From Asterias rubens (lineage: Eukaryota; Echinodermata; Asteroidea; Forcipulatida; Asteriidae), in assembly GCF_902459465.1 (NCBI RefSeq), contig NC_047080.1, positions 11,568,866 to 11,632,865 on the forward strand: 64,000 bases of DNA, in the 5' to 3' direction. Within the stretch, counting starts at the first letter, position 1. Each line of letters opens with the position of its first letter. The translations under genes were made by a program, and so were the position numbers. This document shows positions 32,787 through 43,500 of the stretch, piece by piece. The notes beneath the pieces are model-generated. The model saw nothing but the letters and a program-made list of their open reading frames with translations. It had not been told where the DNA came from and made no database searches.

Positions 32787-33446
32787 AAGAGTCAAAGTCT
32801 AATTGTTGATGTTTTATCTTGTTTTTGGGCAAATACCTTTTGATCCTTGAATCTGTACTTAATATAATTATGTTATCTCCACCAAACGGGCTACCGCAAA
32901 ACATCTTGTTTTCTGCTGAAACTATGCACTAATACAAGCATTCACTTTGGCGCAGTGTTATCTAAAAATGCTGCAGATTGATCTTTGTAAGGGAAAAGTA
33001 TACGTTTATAATAGATATTGACATGAATCACTCTCCCAACAGCGACCTCATTTCCTTCATTTAAAAATGGACACTCAATAAGTGACCAAAGGCTGCATGC
33101 AAGATTTAAAGATTATAAGAGTCAAAGTGCAATTGTTGCTGTTTTATCTTGTTTTTGGGCAAATAGCTTTTGATCCTTGAATCTGTACTTAATATAATTA
33201 TGTTATCTCCACCAAACGGGCTACCGCAAAACACCTTGTTCTCTGCTGAAACTATGCACTAATACAAGCATTCACTTTGGCGCAGTGTTATCTAAAAATG
33301 CTGCAGATTGATCTTTGTAAGGGAAAAGTATACGTTTATAATAGACATTGACATGAATCACTCTCCCAACAGCGACCTCATTTCCTTCATTTAAAAATGG
33401 ACACTCAATAAGTGACCAAAGGCTGCATGCGAGATTTAAAGATCCA
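32787..33446. repeat. 330-bp direct tandem duplication, two copies
   Basis: AAGAGTCAAAGT opens both copies, at 32787 and 33117. The two copies differ at only a handful of positions (for example ATACCTTTTG versus ATAGCTTTTG, and CATCTTG versus CACCTTG). No ORF or known element was recognised inside. Confidence 0.9.
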
Positions 33447-35125
33447 CAGTTTTTTTAGCATGTCAATTGTTTCTGTTATTGTTTTCCTTGAATGTTTTAA
33501 TCTTTAAATCAGCTCTAGACTAGTGCCCTTCTGGACTTTATCTCCAAAGCGACAGCCGCAAAAGACCCGTCCCTGATCCATTGTTTACATAGTAATGTTA
33601 GACAGAATGGTACAAACTTTCCATATTTCAGTGTGGTGTTGTCCCCTGGCTGGCATAGTTACCCCCCCCCCCCCAAAAAAAAAAAACAACAACCCGCCCG
33701 CCCAGCCTCAATTCAATTCAATTCAATAAACATTTATTTCGGTATTGTCCTCACATGGTATAATACATCATTGGTTTTTCATAAATATAAATAGTGGCAG
33801 TTGTAAATGTAACCCGGAAAATGGGTACACTTAGAAAATAAATGAATAAAACTAATAAAGCTAGAGGGATTGCAGTGACGACCGAAGATCTAAATGACGA
33901 GTCGCAGATTTTCCTTAAATAACTGGGGCAAGTACACTAAATTTTGCACTGAAACAACACTATGAACTTTTAATTAAACTTTGACCACTGATGTTCGAAC
34001 AATCCAGAAGAATTTACTTTAAGCCAGAGCAAATGTTAACTCCAGATTAAACTCAAAAATACAAAATATAAAAAAAAGTCAAAACCCAACACAGCACTAA
34101 TAGCGAATTACTCTCTAAGCACAATCAGAACAAATAATGAATAGCCTGTAAATACAAAGAACAAAATGTAAAAGAAATGATTAAAGATCAGTTTACAAAT
34201 AAACATTAACAAAATATGCATTTCCAATTATACTATGCACCGTACACTCTTCCTGTACAAAACTATACTGAGAAAACTTAAGAGAAAATCATCTCTCCAA
34301 GACACCTCAAAAATCTAAATAACAAAGGAACTGTTTACTGTGGCAGGGGATTAAGTAATAAAACCAGCCATAAACTTGAAGAAGCTACACAACCCTATGG
34401 AACTCATTAGGTATGCAAATCCCCAAAATAAACATCCTGAGAAGAATGAGAAATGCACAGGCAACATGGTCCAAAAGAAAAATCAGGTTTCTACATAAAA
34501 AACACAGCATCAAACCTCTGTTTAAAGTTAGTATAAAACAGTCCTAAGAAAAGTCAGTCAAGTAAATCCAGACTAATATCATACAGAAATTCCTCTTCAT
34601 TATCAACTTATCCCAAAACCATTGACACAGTAAATAAAATCCAGTCACAAGTGTTAACACTTGATGCAAAAGTTTGGTCAAGGTACTGATTAAAGTGCCT
34701 CCAAACTAAACAAGGAAAATGACATAAAAACACTGGTCTTTAGCAAAGTGACTTTAGGAATAATAATTAGTTTCAAAAAGTTTCATAACCTTCAACAGTA
34801 ACCTTTATGCAATGTGAACAAAGCTTCACTTAGTTGAAATAAACTTTATTTGGAAACCTACCAAAGGCAAAAAAAATAGTTTCCATACTCTAAAAGGTTT
34901 ATCTCAACAAAAACAAAAATAATGCACAAAAGGTAAATATGTACATAGAATAGACATTGCATAAAATAAGTAAAGAAATGAAAACTCACCAGAATTATTG
35001 AGCACACAGGGAAATACAGGAACTTGATGTCCAAACTTTTAAGAATTTTGGAGGACACAAGAGGAAACTTGAAATTGGATCTGTCCTCAACGCTGTATCG
35101 CTGCTCACTGACCCACACTAGCACA
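33447..35125. other. non-coding stretch before the gypsy element
   Basis: AT-rich. Holds a C run then A run at about 33661-33684 and an ATTCA microsatellite running into AATAAACATTTATTTCGG at 33711-33742, which looks like the 3' tail of a minus-strand LINE or SINE. A minus-strand ORF at 34858 starts inside the LTR and runs outward with no protein features. Confidence 0.45.
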
Positions 35126-35318
35126 TGTGGCCAGTGGAACACAAAGCAATAGACTGGTGCGCCTCGCATCATTAATTAAGTAAAGAGTAAACTAAGTCAA
35201 GGAACTATGCAGGGGTGCCACTCCTATAAAATCAGTAACTTTAGGGGAACCACTTTGGCAAAAATCCCATTGCAATAAGGATCAATAAAAACAAATTTAA
35301 ATTTCACTCCTCTACACA
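35126..35318 (-). repeat. gypsy LTR, left (3' of pol)
   Basis: 193 bp beginning TGTGTAGAGGAGTGAAATTT and ending GGCCACA when read on the minus strand, so it carries the TG...CA ends of an LTR. Just upstream, AAGAATGGGCG may be the polypurine tract. It differs from the right copy by about one base. Confidence 0.85.
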
Positions 35319-35410
35319 CGCCCATTCTTGAAAACCTTGTTGTCCTCAACAATTAAAAAAAACAATCTAAAGGGAAATACATCTGGGAAGTACGTCGTCT
35401 TTCGGTTTCA

Positions 35411-36808
35411 TCAGGCTTCATCAAGATACCTCATAGGTGGGCGGATGATCCTCTTGGGTCGGCTGGTGTCCCACATCTCGTCAACAGAACTGGAGTTCAC
35501 TGAAGAGAGTTCAACATCACTGAAGTCCTCTGGAGGGGGAACTACATCAGTCATACTAGGGTGATGAAGGATTAAGTCGTCTCGGAACCCCAAAGGTGGT
35601 TCCATGGTAACGTCCATACCAGAAGATTGAAGAGGTGTGTCAGCATTGGATATCTCCTGCTCAAGTGGAACTTCGAAAGGGCAAAGGGATATCAGGTTGC
35701 GGTGGACCGTCCTCTCCTTTTGCGTTTCCAACTGCTTCAAAGTGTATACTGGAATACCATCGAGCTTCTTTACAACCAAGTAAGGAGTATCTTCCCATCG
35801 GTCTTTCAGCTTACACTTTCCTCTCGGTGTTAGATTAAGCACGAGCACCAGATCTCCTACTTGAAGTTCACGCTCACTAACCTTCTTGTTATAGGCGCCG
35901 GTCTGCTTCAGGCGTGCCTTATCTGCATTTGTCTCTGCCAAATTGAACGCCGTTGTCATTTCTTCCTTCAGCATTTTGACGAAAGAGTTGTAATCACGAT
36001 GAATGTGTTGTATGTCCTCTCCTTGGCAAGGGAAAATCACGTCCACTGGCAGCTTAGGTTCCCTCATAAACATCAGGAAGAAGGGCGAGTAGCCTGTCGA
36101 AACATGTTGGCTGCAATTGTAGGCATGTGTCAAAATTTCAACGTGCGATGCCCAATTCACCTTCTTCCCTGGATCAAGGGTGCCGAGCATCGATAAAAGA
36201 GTTCGGTTAAACCTTTCTGTCATTCCGTTGCCTTGGGGATGGTAGGGCGTTGTCTTGCTCTTGGACACTCCCATAACTGCACAAAATTGACGGATTACTT
36301 CAGACTCAAAACATTTCCCTTGGTCGGAATGCAGTCGCTCTGGAATACCGAAGTTCGAAATGTATCTCTCCCACAATACTCGTGCCACCGTCGTCGCTTT
36401 CTGGTTTCTTGTTGGGTATGCTTTGGCATAACGAGTGAAGTGGTCCGTTACAACCAGTAAGTGTTCATACCCGCCAGCCGACTTCTCAAGACTTCTCAAG
36501 ATGCAGACTAGTTCTCCTGGACGACTTGTACGAATACTCTGCAACCCAGCGCTCCGTCTTCCTTCTGGACGTTTACGCAAAGTGCAACGTTCACAGGTTT
36601 GTATGTAATTCTTCACGTCACAGTATGCACCAGGCCAGTAGAAACGTTTCCTCACTGATCGTAGAGTCTTCTGGAATCCAAGGTGTCCCATCTCGTCATG
36701 GAGTTTCTTCAGGATTGTCTTATGTAGTGACCGAGGTAGAACTGGGATGTAATGTACGTCATTACCTTCTCTGTTTTCAGTCCCCCCTTTTCCTGAAGAT
36801 GGTCCCAT
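35411..36808 (-). CDS. gypsy integrase
   Basis: An HHCC zinc-binding region (HDEMGHLGF then CERC) is followed by the integrase core with DDE residues in VVTDHFTRYAK, HSDQGKCFES and HPQGNGMTERFN, then a C-terminal module (DTPYLVVKKLDGIPVYTL) like the GPY/F domain of Ty3/gypsy. It is separated from the upstream frame by an apparent single-base shift in a G run near 36785. The core itself is intact over 400 codons, which suggests a fairly young copy. Confidence 0.88.
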   Translation of the reverse strand: MGPSSGKGGTENREGNDVHYIPVLPRSLHKTILKKLHDEMGHLGFQKTLRSVRKRFYWPGAYCDVKNYIQTCERCTLRKRPEGRRSAGLQSIRTSRPGELVCILRSLEKSAGGYEHLLVVTDHFTRYAKAYPTRNQKATTVARVLWERYISNFGIPERLHSDQGKCFESEVIRQFCAVMGVSKSKTTPYHPQGNGMTERFNRTLLSMLGTLDPGKKVNWASHVEILTHAYNCSQHVSTGYSPFFLMFMREPKLPVDVIFPCQGEDIQHIHRDYNSFVKMLKEEMTTAFNLAETNADKARLKQTGAYNKKVSERELQVGDLVLVLNLTPRGKCKLKDRWEDTPYLVVKKLDGIPVYTLKQLETQKERTVHRNLISLCPFEVPLEQEISNADTPLQSSGMDVTMEPPLGFRDDLILHHPSMTDVVPPPEDFSDVELSSVNSSSVDEMWDTSRPKRIIRPPMRYLDEA

Positions 36809-37040
36809 GAACGAAGCAGTCTCTGAACATCTTTTTCTTCACGGTTGGTTTGTCTTTGACTCAACTTGCTACGTCTGGTTGTTTTGAGATGTAGTACGCG
36901 ACTGATACCTTCATCTTCCTGTTGAGCTTTCCGAAGTTTCCCGTCATCTTGAATAGTACTGGTTCCATACATGTACTTCTCTGATGAAGCATTGTCATGT
37001 TCAGAAGTCTCTTTAGATTGCGGGGATGTTGGTTTATCAG

Positions 37041-38409
37041 TTACAGATTGTCTTTGGCGGTCCGTCTCTGTCGATACATCATGGGTCGAAAAAGTAGCTT
37101 GCACGTGGACCTCAACTTCTTCTGTTGTCTGCTTTTCCACGGAGCCATTCTCGGTTGCGTCCAGATGCATGTTACTTCTGTTCTAGTAATTCTTGAAAGT
37201 GCATCAGCATTTGCGTTATTCTTTCCTGGACGATACAGTATGTCTAATTCGAAAAGAGATAGGTCATTTACCCACCGTTGACTATGAGCGTCCAGTTTAG
37301 CACTCTTCAATACATAGGTCATAGGATTATTGTCGGTTACCGCTGTTACCTTATGTCCGTACAGATAATCTCGAAATTTAGTAGTCAGGGCCCAATGTAA
37401 TGCTCGAAACTCTAGCTTGTGTGCTGGATATTTCTTCTCGGCTGAAGAGAGAGTGCGGCTCGCATATGCCACTACACGTTCACGGCCATCCTGTTGTTGG
37501 GTAAGCACTGCACCAAGGCCTTCAAGAGATGCATCAGTCTGTATGACGAAAGGAAGATCATAATCAGCATATGCTAAGATATGAGCTGATGTTAACTTGG
37601 ATATTAACGTCTGAAATGCAACACCACACTCGTCCGTCCAGACAAACAGTGGGTCTCGAGTTCCACGTTTCCCCCCAATGAGGCCGAAGAGAGGACGCGC
37701 TACCTTTGCATAGCCTTGGATAAACTTCCGATAATAGCCAGTTATCCCAAGGAAACTCCTGACATCCTTCTTTGATTTGGGAATCGGCCAATTTTGTACA
37801 GCTGCTATTTTCTCAGGGTTTGTAGAAATACCGTCTGCCGAAACAATATGACCCAGATATTGTACACTGCTCTTCAGGAAGTGACACTTGGAGGGTTTAA
37901 GCTTGAGGTTATGCTGTCTTAATCGGTCAAACACTTGGCTTAGTCGAGTCATATGTTCTTCAATCGTCGAGCTGTAGATGATGACATCATCGAGGTAGAG
38001 CAGGACACTTTCAAAATTCATGCCGCTGAATACATTCGACATCAAGCGTTGAAATGTGGCGGGTGCGTTGACAAGTCCAAATGGCGTTCTGGTAAACTCG
38101 TACAGGCCCATCGGGGTAGTGAAAGCTGTTTTTGGCTGGTCCTTTTCAGCAACACCAACTTGGTGATAGCCAGAGGTCAAATCTAAGCAAGAAAAATACT
38201 TAGCTTTTCCCAAAGCATCCAGCGCTTCTTCGATCCGAGGTAGAGGATATGCATCTCGAATTGTTCTGGAGTTCAGCTTTCGGTAATCGACACACAGTCG
38301 AATGCTCCCATCCTTCTTTCGGACGATCACCACTGGAGAAGCGAATGAGCTCTGACTTGGTTTGATGACATTTTCCTTCTCAAGATCCTTAATGTGCTTC
38401 TGGACCTCT
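37041..38409 (-). pseudogene. gypsy reverse transcriptase and RNase H, truncated
   Basis: Reads from EVQKHIKDLEKE at the LTR junction. RT motifs are VRKKDGSIRLCVDYRKLN, LDLTSGYHQV, FGLVNAPATFQRLM and the catalytic YLDD. The RNase H part has QTDAS and ends with the DALSRI motif. Frame is lost soon after DALSRI (about 37175), where the next part of the polyprotein continues in another frame. The 5' end (gag, protease, first RT residues) is absent, so it is not functional. Confidence 0.88.
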
Positions 38410-38602
38410 TGTGTAGAGGAGTGAAATTTAACTTTGTTTTTATTGATCCTTATTGCAATGGGATTTTTGCCAAAGTGGTTCCCCTAAAGTTACTGATTTT
38501 ATAGGAGTGGCACCCCTGCATAGTTCCTTGACTTAGTTTACTCTTTACTTAATTAATGATGCGAGGCGCACCAGTCTATTGCTTTGTGTTCCACTGGCCA
38601 CA
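38410..38602 (+). repeat. gypsy LTR, right, inverted
   Basis: Complete 193-bp TGTG...CACA copy read on the plus strand, nearly identical to 35126-35318 but reversed. Its first base abuts the truncated RT coding sequence with no spacer. Confidence 0.88.
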
Positions 38603-38609
38603 GTTATAA

Positions 38610-38738
38610 GGCCGTGTCCGAAACGGCGACTTAGGCTACAGCTACGGCTAGATCGCGCGCGTCTGCCTATTCTTCAACACTGGTAGACGCGCTGATCTAG
38701 ACGTAGCTGTAGCCGAAGTCGTCGTTTCGGACACGGCC
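38610..38738. mobile_element. GGCCGTGTCC MITE (copy 1), Harbinger-like
   Basis: Ends GGCCGTGTCCGAAACG and CGTTTCGGACACGGCC are perfect inverse complements, and pairing continues inward (GGCTACAGCTACG). A TAA lies to the left. A sister copy is at 44869-44997. It starts 8 bp beyond the gypsy right LTR. Confidence 0.8.
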
Positions 38739-38936
38739 AAATCAGAAGGGCAAAACTTAGGATTGGGTGAAGCCTTGGCTGGGTGAAGCCTTGGCTTTTG
38801 TACCCTAACCTATTGACAGACTAACAAAACAATAAGACTCACAAGACAAGGGACTACAAGGACATACGAACAAATGTAGGTGTATCAACAATATACCAAA
38901 AGTAAGCCATGAAATAATTATAACGAATATGCTTGT

Positions 38937-40490
38937 TTGTTTGTTTGTTTGTTTATTAGACAATCTCCACAGAATTCTATAAAATACAACAATTGGACAA
39001 AAACAGATAAAAAATACAAGGGAAAAGACATTTGAATCTGAGGAATTGTCGAGGATAACACAAAAAAGCTAAAATAAGCTTATTTCCATTGTGGTCCTCT
39101 ATACAAAATAAAAATGCAGAAACACTGAAGACACATTAAAATACAAGTATAAAACTGTGACTAGAAAATTGCACATGAAATAAAACAAATGAAATAGGCG
39201 ACCAAGACACCCAACAACAAACAAATTGATTTGTGTCACCTGGCCCGGCCACTGTGTCACCACGAGTACTGTTCTAATGAAAAAAAGAATAAATTAACCG
39301 ACTACAAACAATGCATCCTCCTGGAGCTGCAACTTATCAAAGTAATGCAGTTTGAGAGTTTTTTTAAATTTGGCTAGGGATGAATTTGTGTTCCGGAGCA
39401 TGATGGGAAGTTTATTCCATAACTTTGCCCCAGAAACTCGGAAGGAGTGTTGACCATAACTGTGATGATGGGGAATATCAAAAGAAAAGTGATTTGATCG
39501 GGTGTTATAGAAGCGAGTACTACTTGTCAGTTGAAAAAAATCTTTAAAATAATCCGGAGCCAAGGAAGTCAAGATACGAAATATACTACATAGTTTCAAT
39601 TGATCAATCCGGTTCTGGACTGGGAGCCAACCAACTTGTTTGAAATGATCTACCGTTAAGTGAGTCCTTGGCTTCAGATTAAGAACAAATCTAGTCAACT
39701 TGTTTTGGGAAGTCTGTAATTTGGTTTTAGTGTGTTTAGTTAAGCTATCATACCAAAATGAAGAACAGTAATCATAGTGACACAGAACCAGAGCCGATGC
39801 CAACAGTTTTCTGATCGAGCTATCAAAAAATTTGGCCTTACGGTACAGAAATTTCAGTCTGCCGTTAGCCCTGCTTATTACCTTGGCAGCCATCATTTCG
39901 CCACTAAGTGCCTGATCAAGTTCAGCACCAAGGTACTTAACTGTAGACTTAGATTTAATCTTAGTACTATCATTACAGAGAATATTCAAATCACAACATG
40001 TTTTTAATCGACGTTTTTGACCAAAAAGAATACTTTCACATTTTCCGAGATTCAAGGATAATTTGTTGTCAGCCATCCAATCACAGACAGATTTCAATTC
40101 CGTTGTCAACATTTTTCCAATAATACCTGTGTTGTTTCCAGAAACAATAAGAGCAGCGTCATCAGCATACATTAATAATCTACAATTATTTACAGCCGTC
40201 TCCAAATCATTAATATAAATTAGAAACAATTGGGGTCCGAGGACAGACCCCTGTGGGACACCACATGTAATAGTTTGTAAACTAGATTCAGTACCAGAGA
40301 TAGAAACCAGCTGCTTTCTTTCAGACAGGTATGATGAAAACCATGAAACAACAGAGCTGTTTAATCCAACTGCTTTAAGTTTACCCACTAAGATATTGTG
40401 ATTAACTGTATCGAATGCTTTTTCCAAGTCAAGAAGAAGCATGCCAGAGTAGTTACCTTTGTCCAACTCGGTTCTACCCTCGACCCTCGA
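38937..40490 (-). mobile_element. 5'-truncated LINE (Jockey/CR1-type) with reverse transcriptase
   Basis: The ORF at 39294-40535 encodes a non-LTR reverse transcriptase from the region LLLDLEKAFDTVNH onward, with GVPQGSVLGPQLF and catalytic YADDAA, then a thumb and C-terminal part with the YNTRSNHFS and LWNKLP motifs common in CR1/Jockey-like LINEs. The endonuclease and the first RT blocks are missing, so it is 5' truncated at about 40490; residues before LDKGNYSG are flanking sequence. The 3' end runs into an AAACA-type microsatellite (38937-38957 on the plus strand reads TTGTTTGTTTG). The frame is open throughout, so the insertion is young. Confidence 0.88.
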
Positions 40491-40543
40491 CGAAGAGCGC
40501 CCCCAAGCGGCAAAAAGTATGTGTAAATAATTCATTGGAAATC

Positions 40544-43500
40544 ATGGCCGCTTCCCTTCGACGGTGTATTTTTGGTCCTCAGCTGTATAGATTGCACACT
40601 TACGGCGAAACCCAGGTGAGAAATAACAAGAAATCTGCAGCATTGTGATTAGATTTAATACGTTTGTATGTCTGTATTGAAAGTCCGATGATCGGTGTAA
40701 TGCGATCTCTTCCTCCCTCCCTATTTTATCATCACAAAAAATCAACACAGGTAGACAGTGCACAATCAATGATGGCATTTATTTCATGATTTTGTTTGTT
40801 TGGTGTTTGTTTTGATTATTTTCCGTCAATAAATACTTTACTAGTTATTGTGAAATCAGTGGTTGGCAGGATTCGAACCTACAGCCCTGTGATTGCAAAT
40901 CATGCAGTCTAACAACTGGACCACGATGGGCAATGAATGGGGCTACATTAATAATAATAATAATCGCCAATTAGCAAAATATCAAAAGAGAACCCACACA
41001 AAGATATATTGTGTTTCTACCTCCATGGTTGAACCCACACAAAGATATAGGCGGTGCATGCGCGAGTCGCGCATGACGACATACATCGCATAGCAAACTG
41101 CCCCTTATATGCCTTCCCACAAAGCATTACAGTTCTGAATCGCGATAAACCTTATCAATCAATACACAAAATAAATGATATATGATGATATTTTTACGTA
41201 TGGTATGGTTGATCAACTGCTTCCTCCGGCTCCGCCCATCGTAGAAGCAGGTCCGAGTAACTGACAATGAATGAACATTTTTATTCTGTTCCTTTGCAGG
41301 GTCATGAATACCAACCAAACATTTTGGAGCGGCAGGGCAACAATGTTGTCAGGATTGTAAGTACATTAGTTTTGGAGGTCTCGAGGCTGGCCTCGGCACC
41401 CTCTGGACTCGAAGAATAAGCCGAGGCTGGTCTGAGGCCGCCAGTTTTGCTCAATATTTTCCCACTATTTTCGCTTTAAAAAATATTCCTGAGGAAAAAC
41501 TGAAGTGAACACTGCAGTGTTGTTAACAAATCGTTCGCCACTTGAACTGTTTGTCTGCTTTTTTATATAAAAACTTTATCATAATATTGTTGGACAATGA
41601 CAACAGATCGCCCACAATCAATTAAGATGGTACAACAAAACTATTGTTACATGCTGTTTAGAGATCATTATTTTACATTCAATTTATTGGTTTTTTTTCA
41701 ACAGATAACATTCTGCTGGTCATTTTCATACTACAGCTCCCCGGTACTGCTGGCATATCTGTACCGAAGAAGTAAGTTCTCAAATTATCAGACCAATCAG
41801 TTGAAACCCCTTGCAATATTCACTACCGGGTAGGCCTATCCGCAACAAAAATATTACCTATGGGAAGTCACCTAACCCATTCATCAATTGAGAGGGCAAG
41901 GCCATTTTCATTTGACAAAGGCACTTCCATTGGAAAATCTTGAGGACTGTGGAAAACTTTAAGTGGTAACCAAGTCCAAGACCAGGGGAAACAGAGGCCA
42001 TGGCCATCTTATAATTCAAGGCCTGGAACGTGATTTCTTATCCTGGGTTATAAACAGTTCAATATGAAACATTTGTTTGCAGATTATTTCACCTATGAGG
42101 GAATAACTGGTATCGGGAAGTTGATAGGATTCGCACTTCCTGCATTGGCTTTGGCCATGTGCATGCGAGGTAAGTCAGTCGGATTTTTTTTGCCAAACAC
42201 ACAAGACCTGAAAGCCACTTCAAGGTTTGCGCTACAATATTTCCAGGGGCCGTTACCACCTACTCCTGGGGCTGAAACAGGGTTACCCCCTTTACAGTCC
42301 ATATACAGATGTAGGCTGGGGTATCGTCCATCAGAAGCCTGTCTTTTAGAGCAGAAAGCATTACCTCCCCAACTTTATGAAGCAATCATGGTTAAGTGTC
42401 TTGCTCAAGGAAACAAGTGTCACGACTGGGACACAAACCCACACTCTACTGATCAAACATCAGAGCTTGAATCTGATGCTCTTAACCGCTAGGCCATGAC
42501 AGGCCACGGATTACTGTATTAACTGTGTGTTCACCAGTTCACCGATGTGTGTCACTCAGTTCTTTCCCCCGAGTCCTGCGAAACCATTTCACAGGCTTTT
42601 TACTTTGGTGGGATTCGAACCCATGAGCTTAGCCATTCTTGAGCATCAGGGCCCAATTTCATGCCTCTGCTTACCATGTAATTCTGAGCTTACACCCCAT
42701 AGAATGGTGTGCACTACAGAGCTCTGTCAGTACAGAATTCTGTGCTAAGCAGAGCTAGAAATTGGACCAAGATGTTTTACCATTAGGCCTCCGAGTTTGC
42801 TTGTTAGCTTCAATCCAATTTAATTGATTTTCGTTATGTCTTATATTTTATAAGGATTTGGCAGATACACGAATAGTGAGTACTGCTCCTTCTTGGCGGT
42901 ACTTGAAGATGCTAAAGAAAAGAACAGCAATGAACTGAAGGTAGGTTTAAGAAGGCAATAAATGCTGAAATATTTACTTTTTCCTAATGTCTGACTATTT
43001 AGTATCACTCACTTCAGTTTTGAATGATATAAACTACGTCAGCCTGCAACATACACCTGTCTTGCCCCTGTTGTTGAATGTATTTGTCGGATCAGCCACA
43101 ATGCTCATCTGTTCTTCTTTTTTTAATCTCGGATGATTGTTTTGTAGAATAAGCTTCAGTACTATGACTTTGAGTTCAGTCACTGGCCACCAGATTTCAA
43201 ATGGAGCGACGTCAACAGGTATTCATTCATTTCATTTCATTAGTATCGCATTTCGTGGCCCACAGGCCAAAGTGGACGAGATTTACATGTTTATAACCAA
43301 GCCTTGATTTCAACTTTGCAGTACTTACTGGTGCTCCACAAACAAAGATTTGAGAAATTGGGAGACCGCCATCACAGGGCTTGAAATTGTTGTATTAGTG
43401 CAAAAACGTATTGCCCAAAGTAGTACCAGAAGTTCTCAAAACATTGTATCTCCCTTAAATTGATGGATGAACAGACAAAACTAGGCATACAACCTTTTTT

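Larger units (their letters stand above)
35126..38602 (-). mobile_element. truncated Ty3/gypsy retrotransposon between inverted LTRs
   Basis: Minus-strand pol (reverse transcriptase, RNase H, integrase) lies between two 193-bp LTRs. The left LTR (35126-35318) is in the same sense as pol and the right LTR (38410-38602) is in the opposite sense; a normal element has both in the same sense. gag and protease are missing. Pol begins abruptly within the N-terminal part of RT at the very base where the right LTR starts. No matching target-site duplication is seen (GCACA at the left, GTTAT at the right). Confidence 0.88.

Noticed and set aside
34858-35172. 104-codon minus-strand ORF at the gypsy left LTR
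   Set aside because: It starts inside the LTR and runs out of the element; hydrophobic only because of A/T richness.
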